Positions 39,212-48,220 are shown, counted from the stretch's first letter. The stretch is DNA of 64,000 nt from Allomuricauda sp. (GCF_028280385.1 NZ_JANQLX010000013.1:62001-126000); one strand, 5' to 3'. The notes: generated by a model not told the origin, from the sequence alone. A program made the numbers and translations.

Positions 39212-40051
39212 TTATATCAACTTAAATGAAATATTGTCCCCAAACTTTTTTTGTGCCAAAATACCAATGGATTCCTCTGTAAGCTGTAATACCCTGGGAT
39301 ATCCCCCAGTGGTCTGCCCATCCTTCATTAGAATGATCAGTCTACCTGCTGGAGTAAACTGGACAGTTCCGGGCATGGTTCCCGATGTGAGCATAGAATG
39401 CTGATGACCCTCCACCAACTCTGACAATTGGTAAGCCATACGATTGTTTTTCTCTGATATGGTAAAGGACTTTCCAAAAAGTGCAGCAAGTTGTGGGTCG
39501 GTTAAAATTGAATATTCCGGTCCCTTGTGGACCTCAAGGACTGTGTGTGCAAACTTCTCCTCTACCTTTAATTCTGATATAGCGGGTTCAAACAATCTCG
39601 TCTCCCCATATTCCACCAAAGCACCATCCTTCAAACATTTTCCTGGCGTGACGGGAAAGTACTGCGAACGACTCTCCAAAACCTTGTTCGTTTTAAATCC
39701 TCCCTTTATGGCCAAATAGGTCCGAAACCCCTTTTCCAATCTACCATAGGACAGGATATCGCCTTCAGAAACTTGGATTACCTTGTAATTTTCAACGGGC
39801 TCATTGTTTAAGGTAGGTGATAAATAGGCTCCCGAAATGCATATATAGGTTGGCGCTCCAAATTCCAGCGTTGGGCCTGTCATGGTAATCTCCAATACAG
39901 CTGCTTCAGGAGGGTTTTCAAGAAGTTGATTCGCTTTTTTTGCGGACTCCATATCCATAGCTCCGGAAATGGGTACCCCCATATGCCTATACCCCATTCG
40001 GCCCGTATCCTGGACCGTCATAAAAAAACCGGATTTGAGTACTTTAAGCAT
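39212..40051 (-). CDS. pxpC: 5-oxoprolinase subunit C (KipA-like)
   Basis: A 279-aa protein with the allophanate-hydrolase subunit 2 / AHS2 fold. FFMTVQDTGRMGYRHMGVP at the start and EITMTGPTLEF are typical. With PxpA and PxpB it forms the prokaryotic ATP-dependent 5-oxoprolinase. It overlaps the pxpB end by 8 bp. Confidence 0.9.
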   Translation of the reverse strand: MLKVLKSGFFMTVQDTGRMGYRHMGVPISGAMDMESAKKANQLLENPPEAAVLEITMTGPTLEFGAPTYICISGAYLSPTLNNEPVENYKVIQVSEGDILSYGRLEKGFRTYLAIKGGFKTNKVLESRSQYFPVTPGKCLKDGALVEYGETRLFEPAISELKVEEKFAHTVLEVHKGPEYSILTDPQLAALFGKSFTISEKNNRMAYQLSELVEGHQHSMLTSGTMPGTVQFTPAGRLIILMKDGQTTGGYPRVLQLTEESIGILAQKKFGDNISFKLI

Positions 40052-40778
40052 CCAAAGCTATTTTTTCTGGTTGATAAATCCCCACTTCCGATTCTATTCG
40101 TTTTAAATCGTATTCGGCTCTGGAAATTTCCACAAACTGGATTCTATCCCCTACTTTAACAAAGCACGGTTCCTCTGCTTTGGGATTAAATATTGGGGTT
40201 GGACAACTTCCAATGATATTCCAGCCTCCAGGAGAGTCTTGCGGATAAATACCGGTCTGTTTCCCTGCCAATCCCACAGAACCCTTGTTCACGTGCAGTC
40301 GAGGTTCTTTACGTCTTGGGATTTCCAGTTGCTCTGGCAATCCGCCCAAATACATAAAGCCCGGCAAAAACCCTATACCATAAACTGTATATTGGTTTGA
40401 GGTATGAAATCTAATTAATTCCTCCTGGGATAATGCCAATACCTGCGACACTTCGGCAAGATCTATTGCAAACTCCGGGTCGTAACACACTGGGAGCTTC
40501 CATAAGGTCCTCTTCAAGCGCTTTTTAGACTTGTCTATACTGCCCAGGCACTCGTTGATTTCATTTTGGACAGCATCAAAATCAATGTCTGATTTGGTAT
40601 TGACCATGGTCAGGGAGTTATAGGCCACTGACATTTCCCAATCTGCTTTGCCCAACTTTTTAAAACAGTCCGTAAACCCAAGGATTTCGCTTAGAATAGC
40701 CTCGTTTACCTGATTGGGCCATTCCAAAAGAACCGCTCGTTGTCCAAATTGTTTTATGCTGATGGGGTGTTCCTTCAC
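40044..40778 (-). CDS. pxpB: 5-oxoprolinase subunit B (KipI-like)
   Basis: A 244-aa AHS1-domain protein. I choose the GTG at 40776-40778, giving VKEHPISIKQFGQRAVLLEW, because it overlaps the TGA of pxpA in GTGA and matches usual KipI length; the ATG at 40865 would place about 29 extra residues inside pxpA. YGIGFLPGFMYLGGLPEQL and DSPGGWNIIG are family signatures. Confidence 0.9.
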   Translation of the reverse strand: MKEHPISIKQFGQRAVLLEWPNQVNEAILSEILGFTDCFKKLGKADWEMSVAYNSLTMVNTKSDIDFDAVQNEINECLGSIDKSKKRLKRTLWKLPVCYDPEFAIDLAEVSQVLALSQEELIRFHTSNQYTVYGIGFLPGFMYLGGLPEQLEIPRRKEPRLHVNKGSVGLAGKQTGIYPQDSPGGWNIIGSCPTPIFNPKAEEPCFVKVGDRIQFVEISRAEYDLKRIESEVGIYQPEKIALDA

Positions 40779-41518
40779 TTTTGTATACTTACCCCATGTT
40801 TGGGTAATTCCTGGGAAAGATACATTAATATTTGATACGCGGAAGGGGTATCTCCATGGATGCAAATCGTTTGTGATTCCATAGGTGTCGATTCCCCGGA
40901 TAAAGTCACAATTTTTCCGTTTTTTATGATGTACAGCACATGGTCCAACACTGCCTCCGGCTGTTCAATCAGGGCATTGGGCAATTTTCTGGATACCAAA
41001 CTTAAATCCTTGTTATAGTTTCTATCCCCAAAAGCCTCATGCCGAACTTCAAAACCATAATCCGGGGCCAGCGTATCCATTTGCGATCCAAATGGCACAT
41101 ATAATGGAACTTTTAAACCATAGCTTTTGAGAATATTCAGGTACGCATGGGCCAAATCCGGGTTTTTGGCTGTTTCATTATAAAGGGCACCATGGGCCTT
41201 GACGTGGTTCAATGGAACATTCTCTTTGGAAAGTACTGTTTCAAAATCCCGAAGTTGATCATGTATGCTATTTTCTAGTGCACCTTCGGAAATAGCCATT
41301 ACCTTTCTTCCAAAATTTTTCTTGTCGGGATAAGACGGATGGGCGCCAACCTTAATTTGATGTTCTTTTGCCAAAGCCACTACCTTGGACATGCTTTGGC
41401 TATCCCCCGCGTGACCTCCACAGGCAACATTGCACGAGCTGATATGTGGAAATAGCAAAGCTTCATTACCCATACCTTCCCCAACATCACAATTGATATC
41501 TATTGACCAATGCCCCAT
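40775..41518 (-). CDS. pxpA: 5-oxoprolinase subunit A (LamB/YcsF family)
   Basis: A 247-aa TIM-barrel-like subunit beginning with IDINCDVGEGMG, with SCNVACGGHAGD, HPSYPDKKNFGR and HVKAHGALYN, all diagnostic of LamB/YcsF. It opens the 5-oxoproline ring together with PxpBC to give glutamate. The ATG is at 41518, next to the transporter stop at 41519. Confidence 0.93.
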   Translation of the reverse strand: MGHWSIDINCDVGEGMGNEALLFPHISSCNVACGGHAGDSQSMSKVVALAKEHQIKVGAHPSYPDKKNFGRKVMAISEGALENSIHDQLRDFETVLSKENVPLNHVKAHGALYNETAKNPDLAHAYLNILKSYGLKVPLYVPFGSQMDTLAPDYGFEVRHEAFGDRNYNKDLSLVSRKLPNALIEQPEAVLDHVLYIIKNGKIVTLSGESTPMESQTICIHGDTPSAYQILMYLSQELPKHGVSIQK

Positions 41519-42715
41519 TTAAAATACCCCTATTACTTTAAGGATGCTTCTTATTCCCAAGAAAATGGAAAATAATACGATAGCAAAACCCAAAAAGTTT
41601 TGAAATAATTTGTTTCGATACTCTCCCATGACCGACACCCTATTTACAATCCAAAGCAGCAATATGGCCATAATGGGCAACACCATGCCATTGGCCACCT
41701 GCGCAAATTGAATCACCTTAATGGGCTGGATGTCAAAAGACAAAAACAGTACCCCTACAAACAGAATGGCCATCCAAACCAATTTAAAGCGAATATCCTT
41801 CATGCCGTTTTTCCATCCCAAGCAACTGCTGGCCACAAACGCCGCCGCCAAAGGAGCTGTCATGGCCGAAGTGACCCCGGCTGCCAAAAGACCAGCAGCA
41901 ATGAAATACACCGCGCTTTTGCCAAAGAGAGGTTCCAGACCGGTAGCAAGGTCCATAATACCCGTAACATCCGTTAAAGATGCAGAAGCCGCCGTGATCA
42001 AAATAGCCATGGACACCAAGCCGCCCAGTGCAATGGAAATTATGGTATCCCATTTAGCAGTTTTAAGGTCGTCCTTGGAATTCCATTTTTCCTTGACCAA
42101 GGAGGCATGAAGAAAAAGGTTGTAGGGCACCACGGTGGTACCCACCAAGGCCACAATGGTAAGCAAACTTCCTTGCGGCAAGCTGGGCACAAACATATTT
42201 TTGCCAATTTCCAAAAGGGACGGACCGGTCATAATTGCCGCCAAAAGAAAGCAGAGTCCCATCAAACCCACCAATCCCACGAACACTTTTTCAAGGGTTT
42301 TATACCCGCTGAACCAAAGCAATAAAAATGCTGCCAATCCTATAAATGCAGGATAAAACTTTGAAATGAACCCCTGCCCCATTATGCCCTCCAAGCCTAA
42401 GGTAGCACCGCCAATATTTCCTGCTTCGTAGGCGGCATTGCCCACCAAAATGGCCAAAAGTACAAGAGCAATAACCACCTTTCTAACCAGCGGGGAGCCT
42501 ATTTCCTGTTTTACAACATCCATCAGGCCTTTTTGGGTCAGCACCCCTATTCGACCAGCCATCTCTTGCAAAACAATTGTTGCAACAATGGACACCAGGA
42601 CCGCCCAAAGAAGGCTATAGCCAAAATGCACCCCTGCCAAGGTACAAACGGTAATGGTACCTGGCCCTACAAAAGCAGCAGCTACAAGAATTCCGGGGCC
42701 TATTTTCCTAAACAT
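41519..42715 (-). CDS. Nramp-fold transporter lacking the metal-binding motif
   Basis: A 398-aa LeuT-fold protein of about 11 helices. Its TM1 motif reads FVGPGTIT, where metal-transporting Nramps have DPGN, and the TM6 motif reads VVPYNLFLH in place of MPH. So the Asp, Asn and Met metal ligands are missing. It is first in an operon with pxpABC; an Nramp-like gene (ycsG) also neighbours ycsF-kipIA in Bacillus subtilis (recall). I infer a non-metal substrate, perhaps 5-oxoproline. Confidence 0.82.
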   Translation of the reverse strand: MFRKIGPGILVAAAFVGPGTITVCTLAGVHFGYSLLWAVLVSIVATIVLQEMAGRIGVLTQKGLMDVVKQEIGSPLVRKVVIALVLLAILVGNAAYEAGNIGGATLGLEGIMGQGFISKFYPAFIGLAAFLLLWFSGYKTLEKVFVGLVGLMGLCFLLAAIMTGPSLLEIGKNMFVPSLPQGSLLTIVALVGTTVVPYNLFLHASLVKEKWNSKDDLKTAKWDTIISIALGGLVSMAILITAASASLTDVTGIMDLATGLEPLFGKSAVYFIAAGLLAAGVTSAMTAPLAAAFVASSCLGWKNGMKDIRFKLVWMAILFVGVLFLSFDIQPIKVIQFAQVANGMVLPIMAILLLWIVNRVSVMGEYRNKLFQNFLGFAIVLFSIFLGIRSILKVIGVF

Positions 42716-42764
42716 AGGTAAGATGTTTTTCAGATTTTAAAATAAGTAGATTTATTTGGAATGG

Positions 42765-42800
42765 TGCATTTCATCCAAAAAATTGCATTTCATCTAAAAA
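42765..42800. promoter_or_regulatory. Direct repeat upstream of the pxp operon, candidate operator
   Basis: Two near-identical 17-mers, TGCATTTCATCCAAAAA at 42765-42781 and TGCATTTCATCTAAAAA at 42784-42800, start 19 bp apart, about two helical turns. They lie 50-85 bp upstream of the transporter start and 95 bp upstream of the plus-strand gene at 42896, so they could control either. Confidence 0.5.
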
Positions 42801-42895
42801 TGGGGTGTCGTATATCGATTTTTTATACGATTCTAACTTTCTCGAAGTTATAATAGTCCCAAATCAAATATTGACCTAAAACTTAACCTATACTC

Positions 42896-43339
42896 ATGAC
42901 CTGTACGGACTGTGGTAAAACTATTGGGCATGACCAATATAGTGCTTCTATGGAATCATTAGGAATTGCACTATGCGAGAGACATGCCCGACTTATCAAG
43001 AAAATTATCCTAAACAACAACACCCCCGTTGAGGCCATCCATCTTTTTTATGCGCTTAAGGAAGCTGGTGCCCACCCAATGTTGGAATGGTGGGACGGAA
43101 AAAAGTCCGTGGACATTGCCATATCCCGGGTAAAACTCAATATTGAAATCGACAAGGATTACAATATGATAACCCATGAGCAGGCCATAAGTGATCTTGA
43201 AGAGGCCATGCACTCCTTCAAAAATGGATTTACTACCATCAGAATCCCGCATCTGGCCGTCAAGTACTATTTATCGGATACCGTCCAGAATATCCTTGGT
43301 ATTATAGACGGGCTTAAGGCAAACATCAAGGTGATCTAA
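42896..43339 (+). CDS. Small protein with Zn-ribbon-like N-terminus and nuclease-like C-terminus
   Basis: A 147-aa protein. MTCTDCGKTIG gives a Cys-x2-Cys pair, with Cys and His in LCERHARL as possible further ligands. The C-terminal part (about 55-145) resembles DUF559/Vsr-type endonuclease folds, with SVDIAISRVKLNIEID (Asp, then Glu-x-Asp) and a following His. The canonical Lys is not evident. Function unknown. Confidence 0.6.
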   Translation: MTCTDCGKTIGHDQYSASMESLGIALCERHARLIKKIILNNNTPVEAIHLFYALKEAGAHPMLEWWDGKKSVDIAISRVKLNIEIDKDYNMITHEQAISDLEEAMHSFKNGFTTIRIPHLAVKYYLSDTVQNILGIIDGLKANIKVI

Positions 43340-43586
43340 CCCCACAGGAAACCTTATTGTTAATCTTTTTTTTCAACCGCCAGAGGCTAACTCACTGGAA
43401 TTATATCTGTTGATTGAGAGCGTATTAGGGATTCCAGAGGTATCCCGAATCGGTGATTTTGGGACCTTTACTTGTGCATTCCAACCCAAAAAAAAGGGCA
43501 CTAGCCGAATAAATCAGGTCTCAAGGTGAAAATCAAGTAGTTTTCCGCCTCGTTTTAAGGAAATAACCAACCAAAACCTCACAAAA

Positions 43587-44465
43587 ATGGCGGAAAAGCT
43601 AATTGTCAATTTCACCCCTACGGGAATGATTCCCACGAAGAAGATGACCCCCCATGTTCCTATTCAGGTAGCTGAAATAGTTGAAGATGTTCTTAAAGTT
43701 GCAGAAATTGGAATCACCATGGTGCACCTGCATGCACGTGAACACGATACCGGCGACCCCACCTATAAAAAGGAAATCTACGGAAGGATTATCGAAGGTA
43801 TCCGAAAGCACAGACCCGATTTGGTCATTTGTGTCTCTTTAAGCGGAAGAAATTATTCGGAATTTGAGAAAAGGGCCGAACCTCTGTTTCTGGAAGGTGC
43901 ATTAAAACCAGATATGGGAAGCTTAACCCTAAGTTCCTTAAATTTTAATGCCACTGCAAGTTCAAACTCTCCACAAATGATTCAGGATTTGGCAAAAGCC
44001 ATGCTCGACCGTGGGATAGTGCCAGAACTTGAGGCCTTTGATATTGGAATGATCAATTACGCCAAGTATTTGGAAAAGAAAGGCCTTTTGGAACCGCCGT
44101 ATTATTTCAATTTAATCTTGGGGAATATTGCCTGTGCCCAAGCCAACCTGCTCAATGCGGGAATTATGATCAACGATCTTCCCAATCAATCTTTTTGGAG
44201 TCTGGCTGGGATAGGAAATACACAATTAAAGATGAATTCCATCGGTATTGCCATGGGTGGCGGAGTGCGTGTTGGTATCGAGGACAATATCTGGTACGAT
44301 GTCAAAAGAACCCAGCTTGCATCCAACGAAGCTTTGATCAAGCGTGTCCATACCATAGCCCAAGCCAATGAAAGGGAAATTATGACTCCGTTGGAATTTA
44401 GGGCCAAAATGAATTTACAGACCAACAATGAAAGTTTTGGTCGTGTAAAAGTTCAGGCTTCATGA
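43587..44465 (+). CDS. BKACE-family protein (3-keto-5-aminohexanoate cleavage-like)
   Basis: A 292-aa TIM-barrel beta-keto acid cleavage enzyme (PF05853). The zinc motif HLHAREHDTG (about 47-56) and the later PELEAFDIGMINYA fit. The family splits a beta-keto acid with acetyl-CoA into acetoacetate and an acyl-CoA; members differ in substrate and this one may not be Kce. Its TGA overlaps the next ATG (ATGA), so the GNAT gene is coupled to it. Confidence 0.85.
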   Translation: MAEKLIVNFTPTGMIPTKKMTPHVPIQVAEIVEDVLKVAEIGITMVHLHAREHDTGDPTYKKEIYGRIIEGIRKHRPDLVICVSLSGRNYSEFEKRAEPLFLEGALKPDMGSLTLSSLNFNATASSNSPQMIQDLAKAMLDRGIVPELEAFDIGMINYAKYLEKKGLLEPPYYFNLILGNIACAQANLLNAGIMINDLPNQSFWSLAGIGNTQLKMNSIGIAMGGGVRVGIEDNIWYDVKRTQLASNEALIKRVHTIAQANEREIMTPLEFRAKMNLQTNNESFGRVKVQAS

Positions 44466-45100
44466 AAAGTAGGGAATCTGGAAAGTTCTATAAGTTCCAA
44501 CTACTTTTCATACGAATAAAACACGGACTTTTTTTATTTACCCTAAGAAGCTTTTTATCCAAAATTGGCTTGGATTTTATGCTTTTTTATTGGGAGTTGG
44601 AAGGGAGCCAGGAGATGGCAGAACCTGAGATAAGGAATACCAAGGAAACTTATGAAGTCACCCCACTGGCCAAGTCAGACTTGACTGCCCTCAAGAATCT
44701 GTCTTTTATCAATTATGACAAATTGCTGGAGAGCTTTGATCGGGGGGCAAAAGTCATTGGCCTAAAAAACAAGGATGAGATTGCGGCTTTTACCTGTGTG
44801 GAATACAGCGATTTTATATTTAGAAAAAAGAGGTTTGAGCTTCATGACAATGAGGCCTATTTATTGAACATGTACACCTTTCAATCCCATAGAGGGAAAA
44901 ATTTAGCGCCTTTTTTGAGATACCAAGTGTACCAAATGCTCAAAAAGGAAGGTGTCGGAAGAATATACAGCGTAACGGACTATCTCAATAAGTCTTCCAT
45001 TAAATTCAAGAGAAAATTAGGAGCCAAACCCTTGGTCCTATACTTCTCGGTGATATTTTTCAAAAGATTACATTGGACGTTTGCGCTAAAGCGATACTAA
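44462..45100 (+). CDS. GNAT-family acetyltransferase-like protein
   Basis: A 212-aa protein. A basic, hydrophobic N-terminus (about 1-45) leads to a GNAT domain with the acetyl-CoA loop QSHRGKNLAPFLRYQVYQML and VTDYLNKSSIKFKRKLGAK. It resembles Bacteroidota GNAT proteins found with polysaccharide or lipid genes, but here it is coupled to the BKACE gene. Acceptor unknown. It ends 8 bp before the comM fragment. Confidence 0.7.
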   Translation: MKSRESGKFYKFQLLFIRIKHGLFLFTLRSFLSKIGLDFMLFYWELEGSQEMAEPEIRNTKETYEVTPLAKSDLTALKNLSFINYDKLLESFDRGAKVIGLKNKDEIAAFTCVEYSDFIFRKKRFELHDNEAYLLNMYTFQSHRGKNLAPFLRYQVYQMLKKEGVGRIYSVTDYLNKSSIKFKRKLGAKPLVLYFSVIFFKRLHWTFALKRY

Positions 45101-45108
45101 GTTATTGG

Positions 45109-45220
45109 CTATCCCAGCCAGCCTTCCCGATCCAGGCTTCGGTATTGGATTGCCTCAGAAAGATGTTTCGCACTGATTTTTTCTGCTCTGGACAAATCGG
45201 CAATGGTCCTAGCCACCTTA
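45109..45220 (-). pseudogene. comM: 3' fragment of comM/yifB cut off by the island
   Basis: On the minus strand AAG GTG GCT AGG ACC ... TAG encodes the last 36 residues of a YifB/ComM protein ([14 protein letters not shown] ... [11 protein letters not shown]). There is no start codon; the frame runs into a stop at 45232-45234 in island DNA. Joined to the 5' part at 62497-63920 it restores a 511-aa protein with no lost or extra base. Confidence 0.88.
45218..45220. other. Left attachment junction (attL core TTA)
   Basis: Chromosomal comM sequence CACCTTA ends here and island sequence GCTGCTAAATTC begins. The TTA is the only sequence shared with the right junction, as expected for a serine integrase. 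Just inside, GCTGCT (45221-45226) is inversely repeated as AGCAGC (45239-45244). Confidence 0.75.
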
Positions 45221-45286
45221 GCTGCTAAATTCTATTATAAGCAGCTATATCCTACAATATTGCTGCTCTCAAACAGTTAGAGTACT

Positions 45287-46972
45287 ATGCAAGCCGTTAT
45301 ATACGCAAGAGTTTCCAGTACAGATGAATCCCAATCGTACGATAGGCAGATAGAGGACTTAAAGCCATTGGCTACCTACAAAAGGTTAGAGGTAGTCAAA
45401 ATATTTGCGGACAAAATATCAGGATTCAAAAAATCGCTGGATGAACGGGTAGAGTTCAACAAGATGGTTGACTTCATATCTGCCAACAACATCAAGCACA
45501 TTCTTGTAAGTGAACTTAGCAGGCTTAGCCGTAGAACCAAGGACATTATAGACTTCGTTACCGAATGCAACAGTAAAGGTATCTGCATCCATGTACAAAA
45601 AAGTGGATTAACTACCCTTAATGAGGATGGTACGGTAAATGCAACGGCCAAAATGATAATCACAACACTTTCTGGGGTTGCCGAAATGGAAAGTGAAAAC
45701 ACTTCCTATCGTGTAAGGTCTGGTAAATTAAACGCTGCGAAGAATGGTCTTGGGTTCAATCAGAAAATTTATGGCTACGATAAAGGCGAGGACGGCAGGC
45801 CAGTTATAAATGAGGATGAGGCCGCATTGGTTCGTACAATGTTCGATATGGTGCTAGAAGGGCATGGTACAAGAAAAATCGCAAAATACCTCAACGAAAA
45901 TTATGAAACCAAAGAATGGAAAATAGGCAGTATAAACTCAATACTTCGGAACACTTTTTACAAAGGTAATAGGCGTTATAAAGTATCTGAAAAAAATGGT
46001 CAAATCGAATATGCTTTCACTGAAGTTCCAGCAATAGTAACGGCTGACAAATTTGATGAGGTACAACAGTACATCGATGACCGCAGACGTTTTGTAAGCC
46101 CCCCAGCCGTGCATACCAATCCCTTTGCATCCATGATAAAATGTCAATGTGGAGCCGTCATGCATCAGGTGGTTATACCGCAGGGAAGACTAAACCTGTA
46201 TCGCTGTAGCATCAAATGTGGAGTACAATCTATAAATAGGGATTTTCTAATAGATGAGGTACGCAGGGTTTTAGAAAAAAATGCACAGGAGTTCAAAGAG
46301 GCCGATGTAAAGGCAAAACTTAAAAAGACAATTAAGGTTGATTCGGCAAACGCTACCCAATGTGAGAGACAAATACGTTCCTTAAAAGACAAAATAGATA
46401 GAGCCTACGACCGTTACGATGATGATGAAATTACCAAAGAAGAATATGATCACCATAGAAAACGCTACAAAAATGAAATTGAGAAACTGGAGGCCGAGGC
46501 CAAGAGGTTAAAGGCCAATGTAGCTGCAACAAAATCCATGCTCAACAATAAAATAGCACACTACTCCACCGATTTAGAAGTGTTCAAGACACAGGTGGAA
46601 AAGATAATCAAACATATCACGGTCGGTGAAAGGTTTGCAACCGTGCATTTCAAATCATGGTTCAAATATTTAATTCCAATTTATAGGGGTGCGCAATTGC
46701 AAAGATTCAATAATGGAACTCTTGGAATGGAAATCACATACGACTTGGAAAACGATATGAATACCCTAATGACATTATTGGTAGAAAACCTACACCTGAC
46801 CCCCAAAGAAATTAAGGAAGTAAAAGAAAATATGAGGAAGTGGGATGATGCACGGGAAGTTAAACACAACCCGAAGGCATTGGACAAAATAATTCGTAAG
46901 CATAAGACCAATTATAAAGAGCTTATGGAAGTAATAAATGAATCCGGCCTTGACTACCTGCTGAACGATTAA
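45287..46972 (+). CDS. Large serine recombinase (putative island integrase)
   Basis: A 561-aa recombinase. The N-terminal catalytic domain begins VIYARVSSTDESQ, with nucleophile Ser10 expected from the family, and has SELSRLSRRTKDIIDF. The recombinase domain (about 150-260) is followed by a zinc ribbon with CQCGAVMHQ and YRCSIKCG, and a long coiled coil (about 345-425). It starts 66 bp inside attL. The length and layout are those of phage- and IME-type integrases that need only short att sites. Confidence 0.92.
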   Translation: MQAVIYARVSSTDESQSYDRQIEDLKPLATYKRLEVVKIFADKISGFKKSLDERVEFNKMVDFISANNIKHILVSELSRLSRRTKDIIDFVTECNSKGICIHVQKSGLTTLNEDGTVNATAKMIITTLSGVAEMESENTSYRVRSGKLNAAKNGLGFNQKIYGYDKGEDGRPVINEDEAALVRTMFDMVLEGHGTRKIAKYLNENYETKEWKIGSINSILRNTFYKGNRRYKVSEKNGQIEYAFTEVPAIVTADKFDEVQQYIDDRRRFVSPPAVHTNPFASMIKCQCGAVMHQVVIPQGRLNLYRCSIKCGVQSINRDFLIDEVRRVLEKNAQEFKEADVKAKLKKTIKVDSANATQCERQIRSLKDKIDRAYDRYDDDEITKEEYDHHRKRYKNEIEKLEAEAKRLKANVAATKSMLNNKIAHYSTDLEVFKTQVEKIIKHITVGERFATVHFKSWFKYLIPIYRGAQLQRFNNGTLGMEITYDLENDMNTLMTLLVENLHLTPKEIKEVKENMRKWDDAREVKHNPKALDKIIRKHKTNYKELMEVINESGLDYLLND

Positions 46973-47182
46973 AATCCAATCCATCTAAACCAAACGATCG
47001 ACTCCCCCACTTTAAAATATTCGCAGCAGAACGATACGCTCTGTTTTTCGCTTGACCACGACATTTTCATAAAGTTTAGGTGAAACTATACCACTCAACT
47101 AACGTTCCCGACCTTAAATCGTCGTATTCTTCCCTGCTCCAATTTCAGGGTAGTAACCCATCCAAAATGGCCTAAAAAAACA
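46973..47182 (+). other. Gene-free lead-in to the repeat array
   Basis: No gene. The end (about 47150-47182, AACCCATCCAAAATGGCC) weakly resembles the end of an array unit (TTACCCATAAAATCAGG), so a decayed extra unit may be present. Nothing else seen. Confidence 0.35.
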
Positions 47183-47815
47183 GCTTGACGAAAAATCACT
47201 TTCAAAACGCATGACAGCCCACTAAAAATGGGAAGTCTTGAAAATAAATTCTGAAAAGTGGTGCTGACCATTTAGGTAAAAAGCGCATCAGGTTACGCTC
47301 TGAACGATTCCAAAAGCCAAATAGCACAGGATTACCCATAAAATCAGGTACCTAATCTAGCTACCTAAAAGATTACATCCTGAACCCTTGAAAGCCCAGT
47401 AAAAACGAGGGTTTTTGAAAATCTATACCGAAAAGTGATACCATCTATTGGGTAAAAGACGAATTAAGGTTACGCACTGAATTATTCTAAAAGCTAAATA
47501 CACCAAGATAATCCGTGAAAACAGGTATCGCATCCAGCTAGACCAAAGATCACTTTCAAAACGCTTGGAGGCCCAACAAAAAGAGGAGTTCTTGAAATTG
47601 AAAACCGAAAAGTGCCGCTGAAGTAAGGGTAAAAGACGCATTGAAGTAGCCCGATGAATTATTGCGATGGCTAATTAGCATAGTGTTCAGCCAAATACAG
47701 GTATCGCAACCAGCAAGACGAAAGATCACTTTCAAAACCTTTGGAAGTCCAATAAAAACAGGACTTGTTGAAAATCTATGCCGAAAAGTGTGTTCGACAG
47801 CTTGGGTAAAAGAAC
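47183..47815 (+). repeat. 177-bp tandem repeat array with conserved hairpin (3.6 copies)
   Basis: Units start at 47183, 47360, 47537 and 47713 (periods 177, 177, 176); the fourth is cut after about 103 bp. The units are diverged but share GATCACTTTCAAAACGC near the start and CCGAAAAGTG about 60 bp later; these two can pair as an outer stem. Between them lies a hairpin with an A-rich loop: AAGTCC/GGACTT in unit 4, AAAGCCC/GGGTTTT in unit 2, CCCA/TGGG in unit 1, weak in unit 3. Stem bases change while pairing is kept, which suggests a structured RNA or single-stranded DNA. Minus-strand frames across it are not considered genes. Confidence 0.8.
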
Positions 47816-47877
47816 GTTTGATTTTTTTGCTCAGGAAGAAAGTACAACAAAGTTCCACCGAATCTTAATCTACCAAT

Positions 47878-48123
47878 ATGACGGAAATAAAAGAATTACA
47901 ATTACACCCAATTGTGGAAACAAAAGCAGTGCGCTTCGTACAATATCTGCAAAGGCACAACGGTTGGGTCGAATTGACCAAAAAACAGCTTACGGCTGAA
48001 TACAGCAGTAAGTACAGAAAGTTTCTTGACCCACTAATAAAAAATGGCATTGTTGAGGTAGACCATAGCTACAGTAGCTATCTGCAAATCGGCAAAAAAT
48101 ACAGAGCCACAAACTTAACCTAG
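47878..48123 (+). CDS. 81-aa free-standing copy of the polymerase-like N-terminal domain
   Basis: Residues 31-80 match residues 55-104 of the protein at 48640: FLDPLIKNGIVEVD against FLEPLKDNDIVEVD, with AEY and a YL-x-I-x-K-x-Y pattern around it. The pattern suggests a winged-helix DNA-binding domain. It follows the repeat array by about 60 bp, so array binding and autoregulation are plausible (inference). Confidence 0.75.
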   Translation: MTEIKELQLHPIVETKAVRFVQYLQRHNGWVELTKKQLTAEYSSKYRKFLDPLIKNGIVEVDHSYSSYLQIGKKYRATNLT

Positions 48124-48130
48124 CAAATTA

Positions 48131-48200
48131 ATGACCTGCCCAAAACAACCAAAGTCAAACCTTCGCAACGCTTTTCTAAAGTTCGAGGGCAGGTCATTTT
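48131..48200 (+). terminator. Long-loop hairpin with T-rich tail
   Basis: ATGACCTGCCC at 48131-48141 pairs perfectly with GGGCAGGTCAT at 48187-48197, with a 45-nt intervening segment and TTTTAATTTT after it. It lies directly after the 81-aa gene and 20 bp before the next start, so it could be a terminator or attenuator between them. Confidence 0.6.
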
Positions 48201-48220
48201 AATTTTAAACAACACGGAAG

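Noticed and set aside
45109..45286. tRNA gene as the island attachment site
   Set aside because: No tRNA cloverleaf at either junction; the disrupted target is clearly comM.
47183..47815. CRISPR array
   Set aside because: The period is 177 bp, the whole unit is repeated with divergence, there are no unique spacers and no cas genes.
47423..47858. Minus-strand genes across the repeat array
   Set aside because: Two frames of 72 and 100 codons run through the repeats; they reflect the repeat composition, share no protein similarity to known families and lack a coding look.
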